From the NCBI GenBank assembly GCA_038363925.1, contig JAQQWL010000006.1, forward strand, positions 1,406,501-1,470,500: 64,000 nt of DNA. The letters are read 5' to 3'. The position numbers were made by a program, and so were the translations under genes. Positions 44,982 to 57,821 of the stretch are shown piece after piece (the stretch's first letter is position 1; each line of letters starts with the position of its first letter). The notes beneath the pieces were generated by a model, which was given only the letters and a program-made list of their open reading frames with translations, searched no databases and was not told the DNA's origin. The stretch comes from Apiospora phragmitis. Taxonomy: Eukaryota > Ascomycota > Sordariomycetes > Amphisphaeriales > Apiosporaceae.

Positions 44982-47900
44982 TGGGAAGGTAGGTATATGG
45001 TATATAAGATGCGAGAATGAGAGGCGAAGTCTTAGCTTCCCGGGGGCTGTTGAGCAAAAACGGTCGTACCGAAGAACCAGTGTTTGCTTTGCTGAGGAGG
45101 CGAATAGTGTAGGCGTCCTACGGTATGCGGAATGGGGGGTCTCAAGCAAATAAGTAGTGGTACAGATAGTAGTACGTTCTGCTGTGTTACTTCTGGAAGT
45201 GATAGATCTCGATTAGGAAACCAATGCAGTTGTTCAATAGTTGTAGTAGATGTGGACTTGCGTGAATCTAGCCGTGATGTGCAGAGGGATCAGCTCGCCC
45301 TTTAATAGCAACCTGGATATACTACGACATCCAATGCGAATGCCACCGGCTACTAAAAGCGACCAGGGACAGGGGCGGAGGTATGCTCTCTGACCCTAAA
45401 CTGCATGTTACAGCAATAGCAGGTACCTAAGGGTATTTTTCTTCTTTCTTTCTTTCCTTCGTTCCACGACACACTATGTGTAGTACTTTGCCCACATATT
45501 GATCAGCTTCAAAGTGTGTATTGTGGTCCCCTGTAGGGAACAGCCCCCCATGAAAACGGGCCTGCAAGTCAGTCAAGGTCAAGGGGATGGAGGATTAAAC
45601 TCGCGGAGCTCTTACCTGATTCGTATAGGTAAGAAAGTATGTATGCGCTCCCAGCCGGCAGGCTGTAAGACTCCACATGCACTCATCAGTGTTATAGCAA
45701 TCAATGTACCTACTTTTGCCCATGTACCGACTCTCTGCCCCCACCACCATGGATCCTGGGCGACAGGCTTGAAGACTACCACCACCAAAAGTCCACCCGG
45801 GCCTAGGTAGGAAAGCCCAGCCTTATTTACTAACTGTATGGCTTGAAAAGCCACCCGACCTTTGCTCGGAGGATTACTTGCTTATTATTACTTGTTTTCA
45901 TACTTAGTAGTCATAGTCAAGCCAACCCAGGCCAAGCAAGTTGTGCGTGACCCGAGTAGAGAGAGCAGCGCAACGTCATGCAACGGACAAGTACCGAGAG
46001 TGCTGTCAGTCAGTTAGTCGACCGGCCCTGACAGCGATACTTCGGATTAGCCACGAGAACTGTCTGTTCGCCCAGAATTAAGCAACTCCCATCCCTTGCT
46101 CCACGTTTTCTCAGAACTCTTAATTGCTTTCATCTGAGCTTTCCCACGAGCGAGCAAGAGCCGAAACCGCTCTGGACCTGCGCGGTGCTTGGCGTCAGTG
46201 AGCCAGAAGTCATGATAGTGGTAGCTGGCCCCCCTGGCAGGCCCCCCTGGCAGGCCGTGGTCGTCCGCCCAGCCAAGCTGAGAAAACAAAAACGCCGCCA
46301 TCCTCCCTAGTCATCCCTTGGCTCTAAAGTGACCGGCGCGGGAACCTTACTTCAGGGGACCATCTTTATTTTAATCCGACCAAGTCCCACCCAGCAGGTA
46401 AACGACGACAGGCGCCTGCACGCCTCTTGTCTGTGTTGGCCAGGCACGCCAACGATGAGACTAGTAGGCGCGACGCTATCGGTATTAGCTACTACCTTGA
46501 AGACTAATGCATCGAGCTGGATCGTGTTACCAGAGAGAGAGAAAAGAGTTCAGCGCTGAGTTTCGACTAGACAGACAGCCTAACCACCACGTCATGGTAG
46601 TTTCGTCTCGTACGGAAACTCTTTTCTGACATATTGCTTGCAAAGCAAAGCAAAGCAAGCAAGAGAGCAATTAGAGTGCAAAGGCCCGACGACAAAGCAA
46701 ATATTTTGTTGCGGCTCGGGTCGGGTAGACAAGGCTGGTAGGTTGGCAGGTTGTCAGGTAGGTTGTCTCCTTGTCTGTCCCCCTCATCCCCTTCGCAGTA
46801 CCCAGCCCATGCCAGTGAAGCTTAATAACCTAACCTTACCTGCCGTCGGGAGGTACATATGCAGACGGTACGGACTGCAAGTACCACAGTCCAGTGACGG
46901 AAGTTTGAAAGGGCTCTCTCCGGGGTTTACGTCACGTTAGACTAGAACCCGGCTTGTTGTTGTATGGGTAGTAAGCCAGCGGCTCGTTGAGTTTCGATGT
47001 TCCAAACCCGTGGATACGGTCACAACCTTCGTCGGTTGTGGGTCCAACCTACATATACCAACAGGTAGTCTTGCCCACCATTTGCTGTTCATTATTGGCT
47101 GGAATCCCACGAGTCAGTTCAGAGTTCGATTGTATGTTAGTCAAACCAGTCCAGAGGCCTTCACCGCCGCGCAAGGCCCTTTTGTTCGACTTCTAGCGCT
47201 ATGACGAGACAGGTACTGATTGTTCGATCTCTGCAACTAGAGCGCCGAGTTCCGGTTATCGAGAGCCCCTAAAACCCGTCGAGAAAATGCCATCACCTGG
47301 CGCAATCAGTGCATAAGTGTGCATACATCATATCATCTAGGAAGGACGACGTGTCTTCACGATAATTCAGTCGGCACGCTTTAGGAGGCGGTTTGTGGCT
47401 TGATTTTTGTGACTGCGCGCATCGAGTACCTCCATTGACCGACCGATCAGCCATAAGCTCTGGAACGGGTTTCCATTGACGTGGCTCGGGTCCGAATCGA
47501 TGCGACTCTGGAGCCAAAATAAGAAAAAAGCAAATGGGCGTAGGCTGGAAATCCAACCGGAAAGACACCAGGACGCCAAGGTTGGCGCGACGGTTCAGGC
47601 TTGGTTGGTTGCGACGGCGCCGGACAGCGTCTCAGCTTTTTTACCTCCCCATTGCACTGTTGCTCAGCCTCCAGCGTGCCGGTCTCTTCTTACTCAAAGC
47701 ATGCCGAGACGGGGACGGAATAAGGAATTATGTCAAGACTCAACAACGGCGCCTGCAATTGACGTTAATTGGACGCACTCGAACTTGCTTAAGCTGTTTC
47801 AGGATAAGATTGCGAGCTATAAGCTTCTCCTCAGAGACACTCTCAGGCTGCCATGCTTGATCACGTCTTGACGCTATATATAATTTCGTGTAGTAGTATA

Positions 47901-50324
47901 GTAGCAGCTACTATTCACGCGCGAAGCATCACGCCGGAAGGAACTCTGCAGCCTCCCATCAACTTGGCCCGGTCCGGGAGAAAGGGGGAAGACGGTAACA
48001 GCCCATCGTCCATCGGCCAGAGTGTCTGCCACTACGTCACTTTCGAGAAGTGGGCATGCAACTTATTCAAGTGTTTAATCTTAAATATGTATATCCTTCT
48101 CGAATGTGGGAGCCGGTCAAGATAAGCGCCCATCAGGATTTCACCAACGCCGAACCAACTACTTCTAGTGGGTTTGGAAGCTGATGATCTCCGGCTGGCC
48201 ACTAAGTAATCGGCCTTTCCATTCTGAGTTCACTGTCAAAACCTTATTGAAATTGTGGCTTCCACATGGTGGTCGGGTTTGAGTGCGACAACAACGACTA
48301 CCACCTTGACATGCACACTATCCCGCGATCGCTCGTACGCACGACTATGCTCTTAGTCGGGGCCGGATTTACCAGACAGTGAGAACTTGGAAGGGGGTCC
48401 TGTAACTGAGCCGGCGTTGCGGTAGAAACGCTAGAAGCTTGCGAAGCTGTGATGAGATTCCTTCTAGCGACTATCGATGACTCGTCCATGACCTGAACAC
48501 TGCTGGGATCTACCGTATTCCAACGGCTGACTTTGGGCCGCCTTGATCATTTTTGTGAAATGATGCCCTCCCTCCCAAGAGGAGCCGAAAAAGCGGGTGT
48601 GGGAATGAATGCGCCGGAATGACTACCTGTAACATACGAAATCTCTGGCCGTGAACTCTAATTCCGTAATATCCTCTTTCTAGACCGGATTCCAAGGCCA
48701 ATAGTGAGAGGCACGATCGTTATAACTGGTAGGCACTGTACATCACTAGTCAGACATGATGATCATCTTATCTAGATCTCGTCGTGTCTTGAATACACCG
48801 CCCTCTCTTCTGCCTCTTTGCTTAGTGAAATCTGACAGAGCAAAAAGCCAGACATGTAACTCCCTGCCTAGGTACCTGGCCTCCATGCCGACTTACATAA
48901 CGTCGTGTGGTAGCAGCGGCCGCACAAAGTTCACCAGGATCCCAGTAGGTGTTTTGCCGTACGTACGTTGTTTGGCCAAGAGGTTGACTAGGAACCGGAA
49001 CGCTGGTACCTAGCTTAGCTGCTTGACGCTGTGTTATATCCTGTGACGAGTGAGTTTGGGAGGATGACGGAAAACGGAATCATGCATGAATTCGGTTAGC
49101 AAATGGGATATCTTTCTCTTGGGGGAGATCTGGAGATCGATTAAAATGCCGATGTATTGGGTTTCTCCCCCACATAACCGGATTGAAGTTCCAAGGCAGT
49201 CTGCCTGATGTGGAAACAGCTCCGATCGCTGGCCCGGCCATGGTGGAGGAGGCCGCACATGGAAGGGCCCCCCTCCCGAGTCACTCCTTGGATGTAAATG
49301 CGCACGCCCAAATGCGCGTCTCGTGTGCTTTCAAGGCCCGTAAATGCTATTATAGCATTACATATGCATAGTAGTAGTTACGTCGATCAAGGGCCCCGAC
49401 TATCCGAACCACTCGCTGTCACATCCATCAAGTCTAGGATATAGTGGTACGGCGCCGTAGCTACTAGTAGTAAGCCCAGCAACATCATCGTGAGGGACAT
49501 TGATGAAATGCGCAACCAATCCCATGCTGGGACCTGAAACGTTCCTGCTCTGAGGATAGTGGCACATAAGTTTAGTTAACCCGATAATAACCCGCGAGGG
49601 AGCTCTCTTCTAAAATCCGCAAATCCGTACGATATGGGTAGATCGATGCGTGCGGCCGGCGGCTTGGTGGAGGATCACATCACTGGGACTCCTTCCCTTG
49701 CCTTAGGCCACTGCCAGAGAAGCCGCTTTATCCAGTAGGGCCATGCCGAACCGCTCAAGAGGCACCGCTAAGACCTTAGGCAGTATTCCTTCCTTCTAGT
49801 CTACGGTAGATTATTGAAGTGAGTAAATCAACCGATTGCACAAGCAGCTGTCCTTTCTTTTCTTCTGGCGTGCTTCTAGCGTGTCGTGCGATGGCTGTCT
49901 CCATCCAGACAGACAGACGTGCAGTGGTGAGTGGGTGTAGCCTAGAGAGATAGTCTGTATCAGCTCGGGATCGGCGCAGGGGTCATCGTCGCATGCAGCA
50001 CGTTGCACTGAACAGCGACCAAGCACGGCCGCCGCCGGGGCCATGCATCCGGCAATTCATTCAGATCCATCCCTCTTCGATGACCCACGATGCAGATATT
50101 CAAAAACACCTGCTGACTGCATTGTGGGTATTGGTATAGTGTTGCTTTAGTCTATAAGTGTACATAATATATCTGCAGGAGCAGAGTGGTCTAAAGGGGA
50201 GCAGAAATCCGTCATACAACTACATGCCTCCTTGGATGGCACCAAAACTCTAAACACAGAAGAGAGGTAACCTCCGTCCTAATACATCTTACATTCTAAG
50301 GGCTTTGATATCCAGAGGCCGCAG
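44982..50324. other. 5.3-kb gene desert
   Basis: No supported gene. Small repeats only: a CTTT/CTTTC run near 45440-45462, a perfect 13-bp tandem duplication (GCCCCCCTGGCAG twice) at 46228-46253, and a GCAAA run near 46636-46660. The left end should hold the promoter of the small gene at 44981. Confidence 0.5.
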
Positions 50325-51233
50325 TTATTTCTTAGTTTTGCTCACCCTTTTGCCGATATTCCAGCCCCAAGATCGGAGGACCTTGACAACCTTGGGTGTG
50401 ACCGCCGCCGTCAGAGGAACTCGGATGAAGATGAAACTCTTGTGAATAGCATAGGCGAGTGCCAATTGCGTACCAAGACCTGCATTGAAATATCGGGTTA
50501 GTGATGGCCATTTACCCGCACCACGTTTGTCGGACTTACTGGCTTCCGCCTTGTTCCGGGCATCAGCTTCCTCTACACCCCAGGTCGCCATCTCGACGTG
50601 TTCACTGATCTCGTCGTTTCCAAAATTATCTTGCTCTGCGTTCTTCATAGACTGTCGGTAATCATGCCACCAGGTCTTCAAGCCCTCGGGTATCAGTTTC
50701 TTAGCATTCGAAACGACGTAATGCTCCAGAGCGCCTATGGATCGTTAGCATGCGCCTCATGTTTGTTTGATGCCTTTGTTTAATATACCTATTCTGTCCG
50801 TCCCGACTACCCGTACCAGCAAGAAGCAAAAAGGAAAGTCAAGGATGCTCATTGCTAAATATACACCCACGGCGGACCAGCCGTATTCCCTTGACAGCTT
50901 CTTCAAGCGGGCACTCAGCCCCTGGGGCTCATTGGCGTTTCCATTTTTGCCGTTCGTCCCTTTGGGAGCCGTCTTGGGACGGCGAAGCCTCGATGTCCGA
51001 TGAAAAGCGCGGCACGGCGCTCGCAATATGGATTGTCTAGTTCGGGAAGCGTGGTTGGGCAATTTCTGTCGTACGGAGAGGTTCGTCCGAGATGCCTGTA
51101 TCGTGGACTGCGATGCTTCGCTGAAGTTTCGTACCCATAGTGCCCTTCCCGATATTTGTGCCGCAGCGCGCGAAGTCGGAGCCCCGGCCGGGCTGAGGAG
51201 GGTAAAACACTGACGTAGTGTAGTTCGCAGCAT
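50325..51233 (-). CDS. Mitochondrial DUF1279 protein (yeast Nat2 / FAM210 type)
   Basis: Exons 51233..50789, 50734..50540, 50479..50325; introns of 54 and 60 nt, both with CTAAC branch sites; 264 aa. The N-terminus is a basic, Ser/Ala/Arg-rich mitochondrial presequence (MLRTTLRQCFTLLSPAGAPT). The DUF1279 core is LSARLKKLSREYGWSAVGVY, then LAMSILDFPFCFLLVRVVGT (a membrane span), DRIGALEHYVVSN across the first junction and KTWWHDYRQSMKNAE. The third exon gives SLGTQLALAYAIHKSFIFIR, then VPLTAAVTPKVVKVLRSWGW (second hydrophobic segment) and GKRVSKTKK at the end. Members sit in the mitochondrial inner membrane; their biochemical role is not settled. Animal FAM210 proteins influence mitochondrial translation. 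Confidence 0.9.
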
Positions 51234-54200
51234 GGTGTGCAGTTCGCGCAGTTGGCCAAACAGTCGTTGTGATACTCGTCAAGCCCAGAAGCTGCGTTGG
51301 TCGCCCTCAGCAGCGAGTTTTGCGAGTAATCGAATGTGTTGGGCTTCCGCACCGGAGCTTCCGGCCTGTGTGTGGCTTCCAGCAGATTCCGACAAGAGAC
51401 ACAGTCGGCACGTCGTTGTGTCGCAAGAGCACGAATTATTGGATGACTGATCAAGGTCGGGAGAAACGGCTGTCTTGATGATTATTGCGGGCTTTCGTCA
51501 TGGTGAGCTTCTCCATGACACCTAAAAATACCATCTACGGGCGGGCGAAAAAGCTAAAGCAAAAATTCCGGAGTATAGTATGAGGTGAATCTTTTAGTGG
51601 AGCCTCACGGGTGATGCGACAATCGAAAGGGCGTTTGATGGCGAACTGCCCAGCCCAGCGACTTGGAGGTGGCTTTGCAGTCAGTGTGGCTTTACAGCTC
51701 AGGCCTGCCAGCTGCTGCCAGTCGAGCTCCGGACTGCGGAGAACGGCATCTTGTACTTACAGTACGGAGTACCAAATCAACCAAAATACGAAAGAGAAGA
51801 ATCTCTCTACCACCCAAGATTCTTTCTTTTTTAGAAATAGCAGGGGATAGCCTTCAGTGCACTCGTTCCACTCGGCTTGATCTTCCAAGGCTCATGAACA
51901 TGAGATCCAATGATCGTATGATTAGAACGCCACCTACTGTAAGTTGTATGCAGTAGCAGCCTGTAGGTACGATGTCGAAACACGGGCTTAAACCACCGTG
52001 GTTCCCAGCACAGACAGACACCTTCTTGCACATTGTATTCTCATATTTCACTATCGATCACAGCCATGTCGCCGTTGCGCATAGCGGTGTGTAGGATTAG
52101 GAATGATGTAACCTATGCTATATTCCCTGTGTGTATTCGTGAAGAACTGCAGCCTACCGGAAGACTTGTTCCTCGCATGCGATGACGCGGTAATCGATAG
52201 GACAGTGTAGGCCGATCTCGACAGCGGATGCAGACAGCCCTACTCTCACCACATATCCGGGCATCATAATTGAGTCACGAGGCTTCCATCGGCTAGACCC
52301 CGATGGTGCTAACCACGTGGTCCGTACTTCCAGGCTACCAGCTGCCCGACTGTGAACTTGCTGTACATACCCCGTAGGGCACTTTCTGAGTCGAACCAGG
52401 GGCTTCGCTGTCAGTCGGAAGAAACGAGGTTCTAGCGGCCTTCTAGAAGCCTGACTCGCATCAGCCAATTATGGAATCCTTCAGGTGAATGTTGCCGTGA
52501 GTCATATTCATGGTCATTATCGAAAGCTGGTTTCGAAACGGATCCATGCGAATACACCGTTGCTGTGTCCAGCTGGCCGGGAAAGGAGAGACCCCGTTCT
52601 AATATGTATGTATTGGCTGGCGCTCTACAAAACCACTTCAAACATGTTAAGATGCATACCTAAAGTAGTTACTGTAGCAGGCATTGCCATCTCGGACAGC
52701 TCATGCTGCCCGAGGCAGTAGCACTCGCTGTACCTGCAGCGCATTGGCCGACGACAAATGCCACCCTGCGATACTGACGGCCGCAGCCACTGCAACCGTC
52801 GAATGTAACGGGCCGCTAGAAGATCTGGTAACGAATGCATGACGGGATCTCGTCATTGCAGCCGCTAGGAGGATCTAAATCGGCGGCATCAAGGTTCAAA
52901 CTTAGAAACCTTCTAGAAACAGTGAGTGATGGGTTACCCCTGCACTGACCAGGCGAACCAGCTCTACCTCTATATCCCGCCTATACTACTTCGTCGTGGG
53001 CCACAAAAGTACCTCTTGCTTCAACGATCGGAACTCGACCGATGCCACAAGGTTTCGTCGTGTGGGTTCGATACTGGACAGGTTGAGCTACAATACGATA
53101 CGCCCGGAGCCACCGGTTGCGCGTGATCGTGTATGACATCGGGCATGGCCAGGAAATCTCATCCCAAGAATCGGAGAATCATTAAGGTTAAGTTGGATCT
53201 GCTACGCTACGATGAACATCAATATGCCCAGAACGCTCGATGTCTAGGTGGGATGAACGGCAGTGACCACCGCATAAATCGAAAGTCATACGATGTTGGC
53301 ACTGATTATGCCAAGTTGGAAGAAGAAGAAGAAGACGTACCCTTGATTCTTGCAGCTTCAAAGACAAAGTCAACCCATAGGTAACTTACTGCTTACCATT
53401 CAACTGATATCTGCCTGAATAGCAGCATCGTGTGGGACGAAGAAGAAGGAGGTATTGTCAGCGTAGTCATCTTTAACTTTTCGCCTTTTCGCCTTTTCGC
53501 CTTTTCACTTTTTCCATAAACCTATCATGTGTCATACGAACTCAGCCTGAACTCATTGCTATGGTGCATATTGCTGTGCTTCTACCAAGTGCGGTTCCCA
53601 TCCCGTTTGAAGATCTTGTTCTTGTTCTTTGGGCAAGAGAAGATCTAGACCTCATTATCCGGCTGCGTCGCCGGGTTATTATTATCTTGAACATGATATG
53701 TAGCAGGAAATCAAGGATATATACATGCCCATCCATGCTACAGCAGCCAGCCAAGCCCCTGTCCGTTTCTGCCTAGCATACCCTCGACATTGCTCTCCGC
53801 TTTTAACAGACATTGTTTCGATCGGATCCCGGGTTTCTGTCGGAAGAGGCCTGAGCAGGCGTGTGTTGTCGGATAAAGTATGATATGCTACGAGTTTGAC
53901 GTTTTGCATTCAAGGAAAGTCATTTATCCTGCCAGCAATGGTGTCGTTGGTTACCTCAGTTTGCTACCATCATGGAACGGGATGCCGAAGCCAGAGGGAC
54001 CAAGAAGAAACTCTAAATCAATCCTCTCTAGTTGTCTGTCATACACTTCAAGCAATAGACGTAGGACTGACTCCTCAAGTGGGTATCCTCACAACTGTAA
54101 AGAAGATCTGCGCTGCGCTGGCTGAAACGGCAAGTAACGCTTGGTCAAGCATCCAACTTCGTGCCATGCTTCATACCATAATAGAGTACGATTTTGGTCC

Positions 54201-54598
54201 GGGTAAAAACTTACCCTGACTGACATCGAATTACTCGTAGGCCAACGCTTTTATTGCCATGCATATACTCCATGCATATACCTTTTCCCAAGAGCTTAGA
54301 AAACGCACTCGTAGCCATGATGTAGGGTTCGAAACATGAACCGAATCTAAAGACCGCAACTCTTCAAAAAAAAAAAAAAAAGCATCTAGATAGTCAAGGT
54401 TACTGTGGCACTTCAAGTCATGGTCCAAAACACGCCGTTTCCTGGGCGATATGGTGTCAAAGCGCAAGAGTCTGTCGTCCGTCAAAGCGACGGATGATTC
54501 TCTGCCACTGCTCGGCAGCTCCTGTCGGGAGCAAGCAGACACTCCTTTCGCACCTTCTGCTGCTGCCACCACCACCTTGCATGCGCCCCCCTGTTTAT
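51234..54598. other. 3.4-kb intergenic region, no gene seen
   Basis: No recognised gene. Includes four 8-bp CTTTTCGC-type units at 53477-53508 and a run of 16 A at 54366-54381. A long minus-strand frame reading out of the kinase gene to 54231 is a frameshift artefact and is not coding. Confidence 0.5.
53477..53508. repeat. Tandem 8-bp repeat (CTTTTCGC, four units)
   Basis: Three perfect CTTTTCGC copies and a fourth CTTTTCAC, in non-coding DNA. Confidence 0.9.
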
Positions 54599-56002
54599 TT
54601 AGACGGTGTTCTTGGGAGCCGCCCAGTCCGGTAGCGTCTCCGCCACCTGCGCCTGCCAGTTCGGGTCCGCCTTCCATAGCTGGCACTGCTTCTGCACGCC
54701 CTCGACCAGCCTCTGGGCGTCGGGCCGCTCCCACGGCTTCCCGCGCGCCCGCCCAGAGGATCACGCGGGCCAGGTAGTCCGAGTAGACGCCGCGGGCGCT
54801 GATGTCGAGGCGGGGCGAGCGGGCGGCGCGCCCGAGCGCCGCGGGGCTCCGCATCGGCCGGCACCGGGGGTCGATGTGCGGGAAGTTGCTCCGCTCGCAC
54901 ATGCAGTACATGAGCAGCACGACGGCGAACAGGTCCGACCGCCCCGTGTGCGGGCTCGCCTGCAGCCGCTGCGTCATCTGGTGGTCCGTCGGGGCCGGGT
55001 GGAAGCACAGCTCCGGCGCGTGGTACTCGGGTGTGCCCGCGGAGCTGCAGGGGCCCGTGCCGGGCTTGTTGCTGTTGTCCTCGAAGCACGCTACGCCGAA
55101 GTCGGAGAGGAGGACGTACAGGGGCTTCGTCGAGTTGGGCGTATCGTGGGAGCCTAGGAAGATGTCTGGCTTTTGTGTCAATGGGGGCCAGGTTCGTTTC
55201 TCCTTGAGATGAGAGGGCCGGTTCGTATTCACTTACTAGGAAACTGTTATCAGTCGAGGTATTCCCATGGTCTGCACTATTGTTCTCCATAAAAGGTAGA
55301 AGTGACTGTCTATCAGGATGAGGCCGCTTACCTGTCAGGTTTTATATCCCGGTGTATAATGGGCCTCCAATTTCTGGGGTTGTTTTTCTGCAATTCCATG
55401 GATATGCAACTCTGGCCGGTCTGGAGGAAGTATAGAGCGTCTGCCAACCCTAGAAGAGAATGCCAAATGAAGCTCTCCGGGACGTACCAATTGTGATTCA
55501 TTCTCTTCTCTCCATTGTATTTACCTATTAGGTCTCTCAAAGATCCCCGGTCGCAGTACTCCATGTAAGCAGCGGCCTCGAAGGGGGCGCGAAAGTTAAC
55601 GTAGGCATCGACATATTGGACAATACTCGAATGCATCAGTCGCTGGGCAAATACGTCAGAAATTGTATGTACATTAAAGATCAAAGGGGGAATGGGGCGC
55701 CGGTTTGTCTGTGCCATACCCACCCTCATGTAGCCGATTTCATCGCGGAAGAGTTTGATCAGGGCGTTGTGGTTGCTCTGGTAGCATTTCTGAACGTAGA
55801 CCTGGCCGGTATTCTTTTCCCGCACGACATAGACGCCGGCGTTCATCCCTCCCAGGTTTCCTGCACCGTCATCGATGGTCTTGACTCTCTCGTAGAGATG
55901 GTCCAGGGGCTTGCTGGATATGGGCAATCGTTCAAGCTCTCCCATACCACTCTTGCGAACTTCCACCGTGCCTGACGGCGGCTGAGACAGTTTGCCGGAC
56001 AT
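54599..56002 (-). CDS. Protein kinase with two frame problems
   Basis: Exon 1 (56002..55332) encodes the N-lobe and catalytic loop: VYVVREKNTGQVYVQKCY (Lys72), MEYCDRGSLRDLIG and IIHRDIKPD (HRD 217-219). Exon 2 (from 55165) continues IFLGSHDTPNSTKPLYVLLS, DFGVACFEDN, SSAGTPEYHAPELCFHPAP and GRSDLFAVVLLMYCMCERSN. DFG and APE are intact, so the kinase should be catalytic if it can be read through. The 166-nt intron (55331..55166, GTAAGC..CCAG) leaves the frame off by one; a natural DNIFLG would need the exon to end one base earlier. Near 54738-54745 (GC-only stretch) a second shift is needed to continue KPWERPDAQRLVEGVQKQCQ to the TAA at 54601..54599. Resembles NIMA-like/fungal-specific kinases; substrate unknown. 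The second exon is very GC-rich. Broken gene or sequence errors. Confidence 0.7.
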
Positions 56003-57821
56003 CGTCTCGTGTACTAGTGGGTTCGATTTTCTTTTGGATGCCGGGTGGTCGAATCTGATTCAATATCAGCAACGTTCTGGACCTTTCGAAGGATGTCGGT
56101 GTCGTCTGGCACTACTAACAAGGAGATAGGTGCTGTCGGTCTTTTGTTTATTTCGCGAAGGGCCCTGTTATCTTGCTAGCTGCTAGTAGTTGTAGCCCGG
56201 GCTGGAAGGTAGAGTCGAGTACCAAGAAGTGTCTCCTTTTCTCCTAGTATGCCAAATCAGCTTTCTTCCTTGAATACTATTTGTTGTCCGTACTTCTATA
56301 TTCACTTTATGGCTACTCAATAGTAAAGGTACTTGGTCGTGCCCAGAAATTCAGAAGCCAGGCCTGGGCGATTCATCTTCGAAAGTCTCTGAGTCACCAC
56401 ATTGGATCAAGGGGTAGTTACTTGAATTATTCTGACACGAAGTGCTGCCGCCCATGCTGCTGCCTCAATAGACGACATGGCAGATCAGTCCAACCGAGCA
56501 GTTCTGGAAAGAACGATGACGATCCACTAAACAAAAGGTCCATCTGGTCAGCTTCAACGATCATCGTAGTGGCTAGGAATGGGTGCTGATATGCATGTAA
56601 AGAGGTACATGATCTCCACTTACCAGTCGGCTCCCCCATGGTTCGCGCCTGACCCCAGCGAAGCAATACGCGTTCTGATGACAGAACCTTTCACAAGAGC
56701 ACCTTGCCACATCCACCAGACTGCTCATTCTCCAAGGCACTCAGGGAGGCAGCAGCCTTGACAAATCCAGGCCGTACCCTCTCCTCTGGCTCTTTGTTCG
56801 CGACTTCCTTGGATACATTCAACAGAGAGTACCTGACGCAGCTCGAGGCCGTCCTTGTTGCTGATGATAAGAAGCCAACAGCAACAAGAAGCAGTGAATA
56901 CATCACGGATATCACACTAGCCCACCGTCACGAGGTGATTCACACCACTTGTTACGCCCAGTCAATGGTCAGTGACTTGTGATATCTTCATACGCATCAA
57001 TTTCACTTGCCTTGGAGGTCCCGTTCATCAAGGATGGTCCTGAAATCTTGGTAAGTTGGTGTTATGCCCTTGCGAAAATTTCGATATTTCCGAGGCTGGC
57101 TGCACAGCTAGATGTCAGAGATGGCCAAACACTGGCACGACGCCAACGTCATGCTTGAATGAGCAAGTATCTGACAGTTGTCTAGTTTCCGTATAACAGT
57201 GATGCATGGTAACTATCACAGCCGTTACATCCTCTTCGCAGAATTGTTGAGTAGAAAAGGGAAACATCTTCTTGGCCCCCTGTCCAATGCTTCAGGGGCG
57301 AGTGCGAGAGAGAGAAAAAGGGAGAGGGAAAAGGCCGTCGGATTGGAGGTCGTTAACGCTGCTGCATTTGGACACGAGGAAATTCTTCATATACCCAATG
57401 CGAAGCATATGTGTGTTCTGCCAGCGCGACCCCCATCCCAGCCAGTACCCCTATCGGCAGTACAACGCCTGGCAAGTGCTTGCGTATAGTCGAGAACCTG
57501 CGTATAGGCGAGATTTATCGTTAACCACAAGCCGGTTGATGAGGACACACAGTTTAACAGAGGAGGTTTGAGTCCAGGAGCCAGCAACCTTGGGTAGGTG
57601 CCCTGGGGAATCGCACTAATGGTACCTCGTCGGCGACTCGCAGCGCACATGACCACAAGCTCTTAGGGAACAATAACAGTCTGCCAAGGCAACGATCACT
57701 GTTCCAGGCAACGATCCTCAGGGCAAAGCTCAAGGGATTTCTTCCAATCCTGGCATTCACATCTCAGTCACAATCAGTCATTGCAGCCAGAGCCACCTAC
57801 CTTGGTGCATATTATCGTCAG
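56003..57821. other. Intergenic region between the kinase and the minisatellite
   Basis: Holds the kinase promoter on the left and only short domain-free ORFs elsewhere. Nothing else is recognised. Confidence 0.5.

Noticed and set aside
54231..54598. Long C-terminal extension of the kinase frame to 54231
   Set aside because: It results from a frame change near 54740; the alternative frame (KPWERPDAQRL to the TAA at 54601) has far more natural composition, and the extension reads through a 16-A run.
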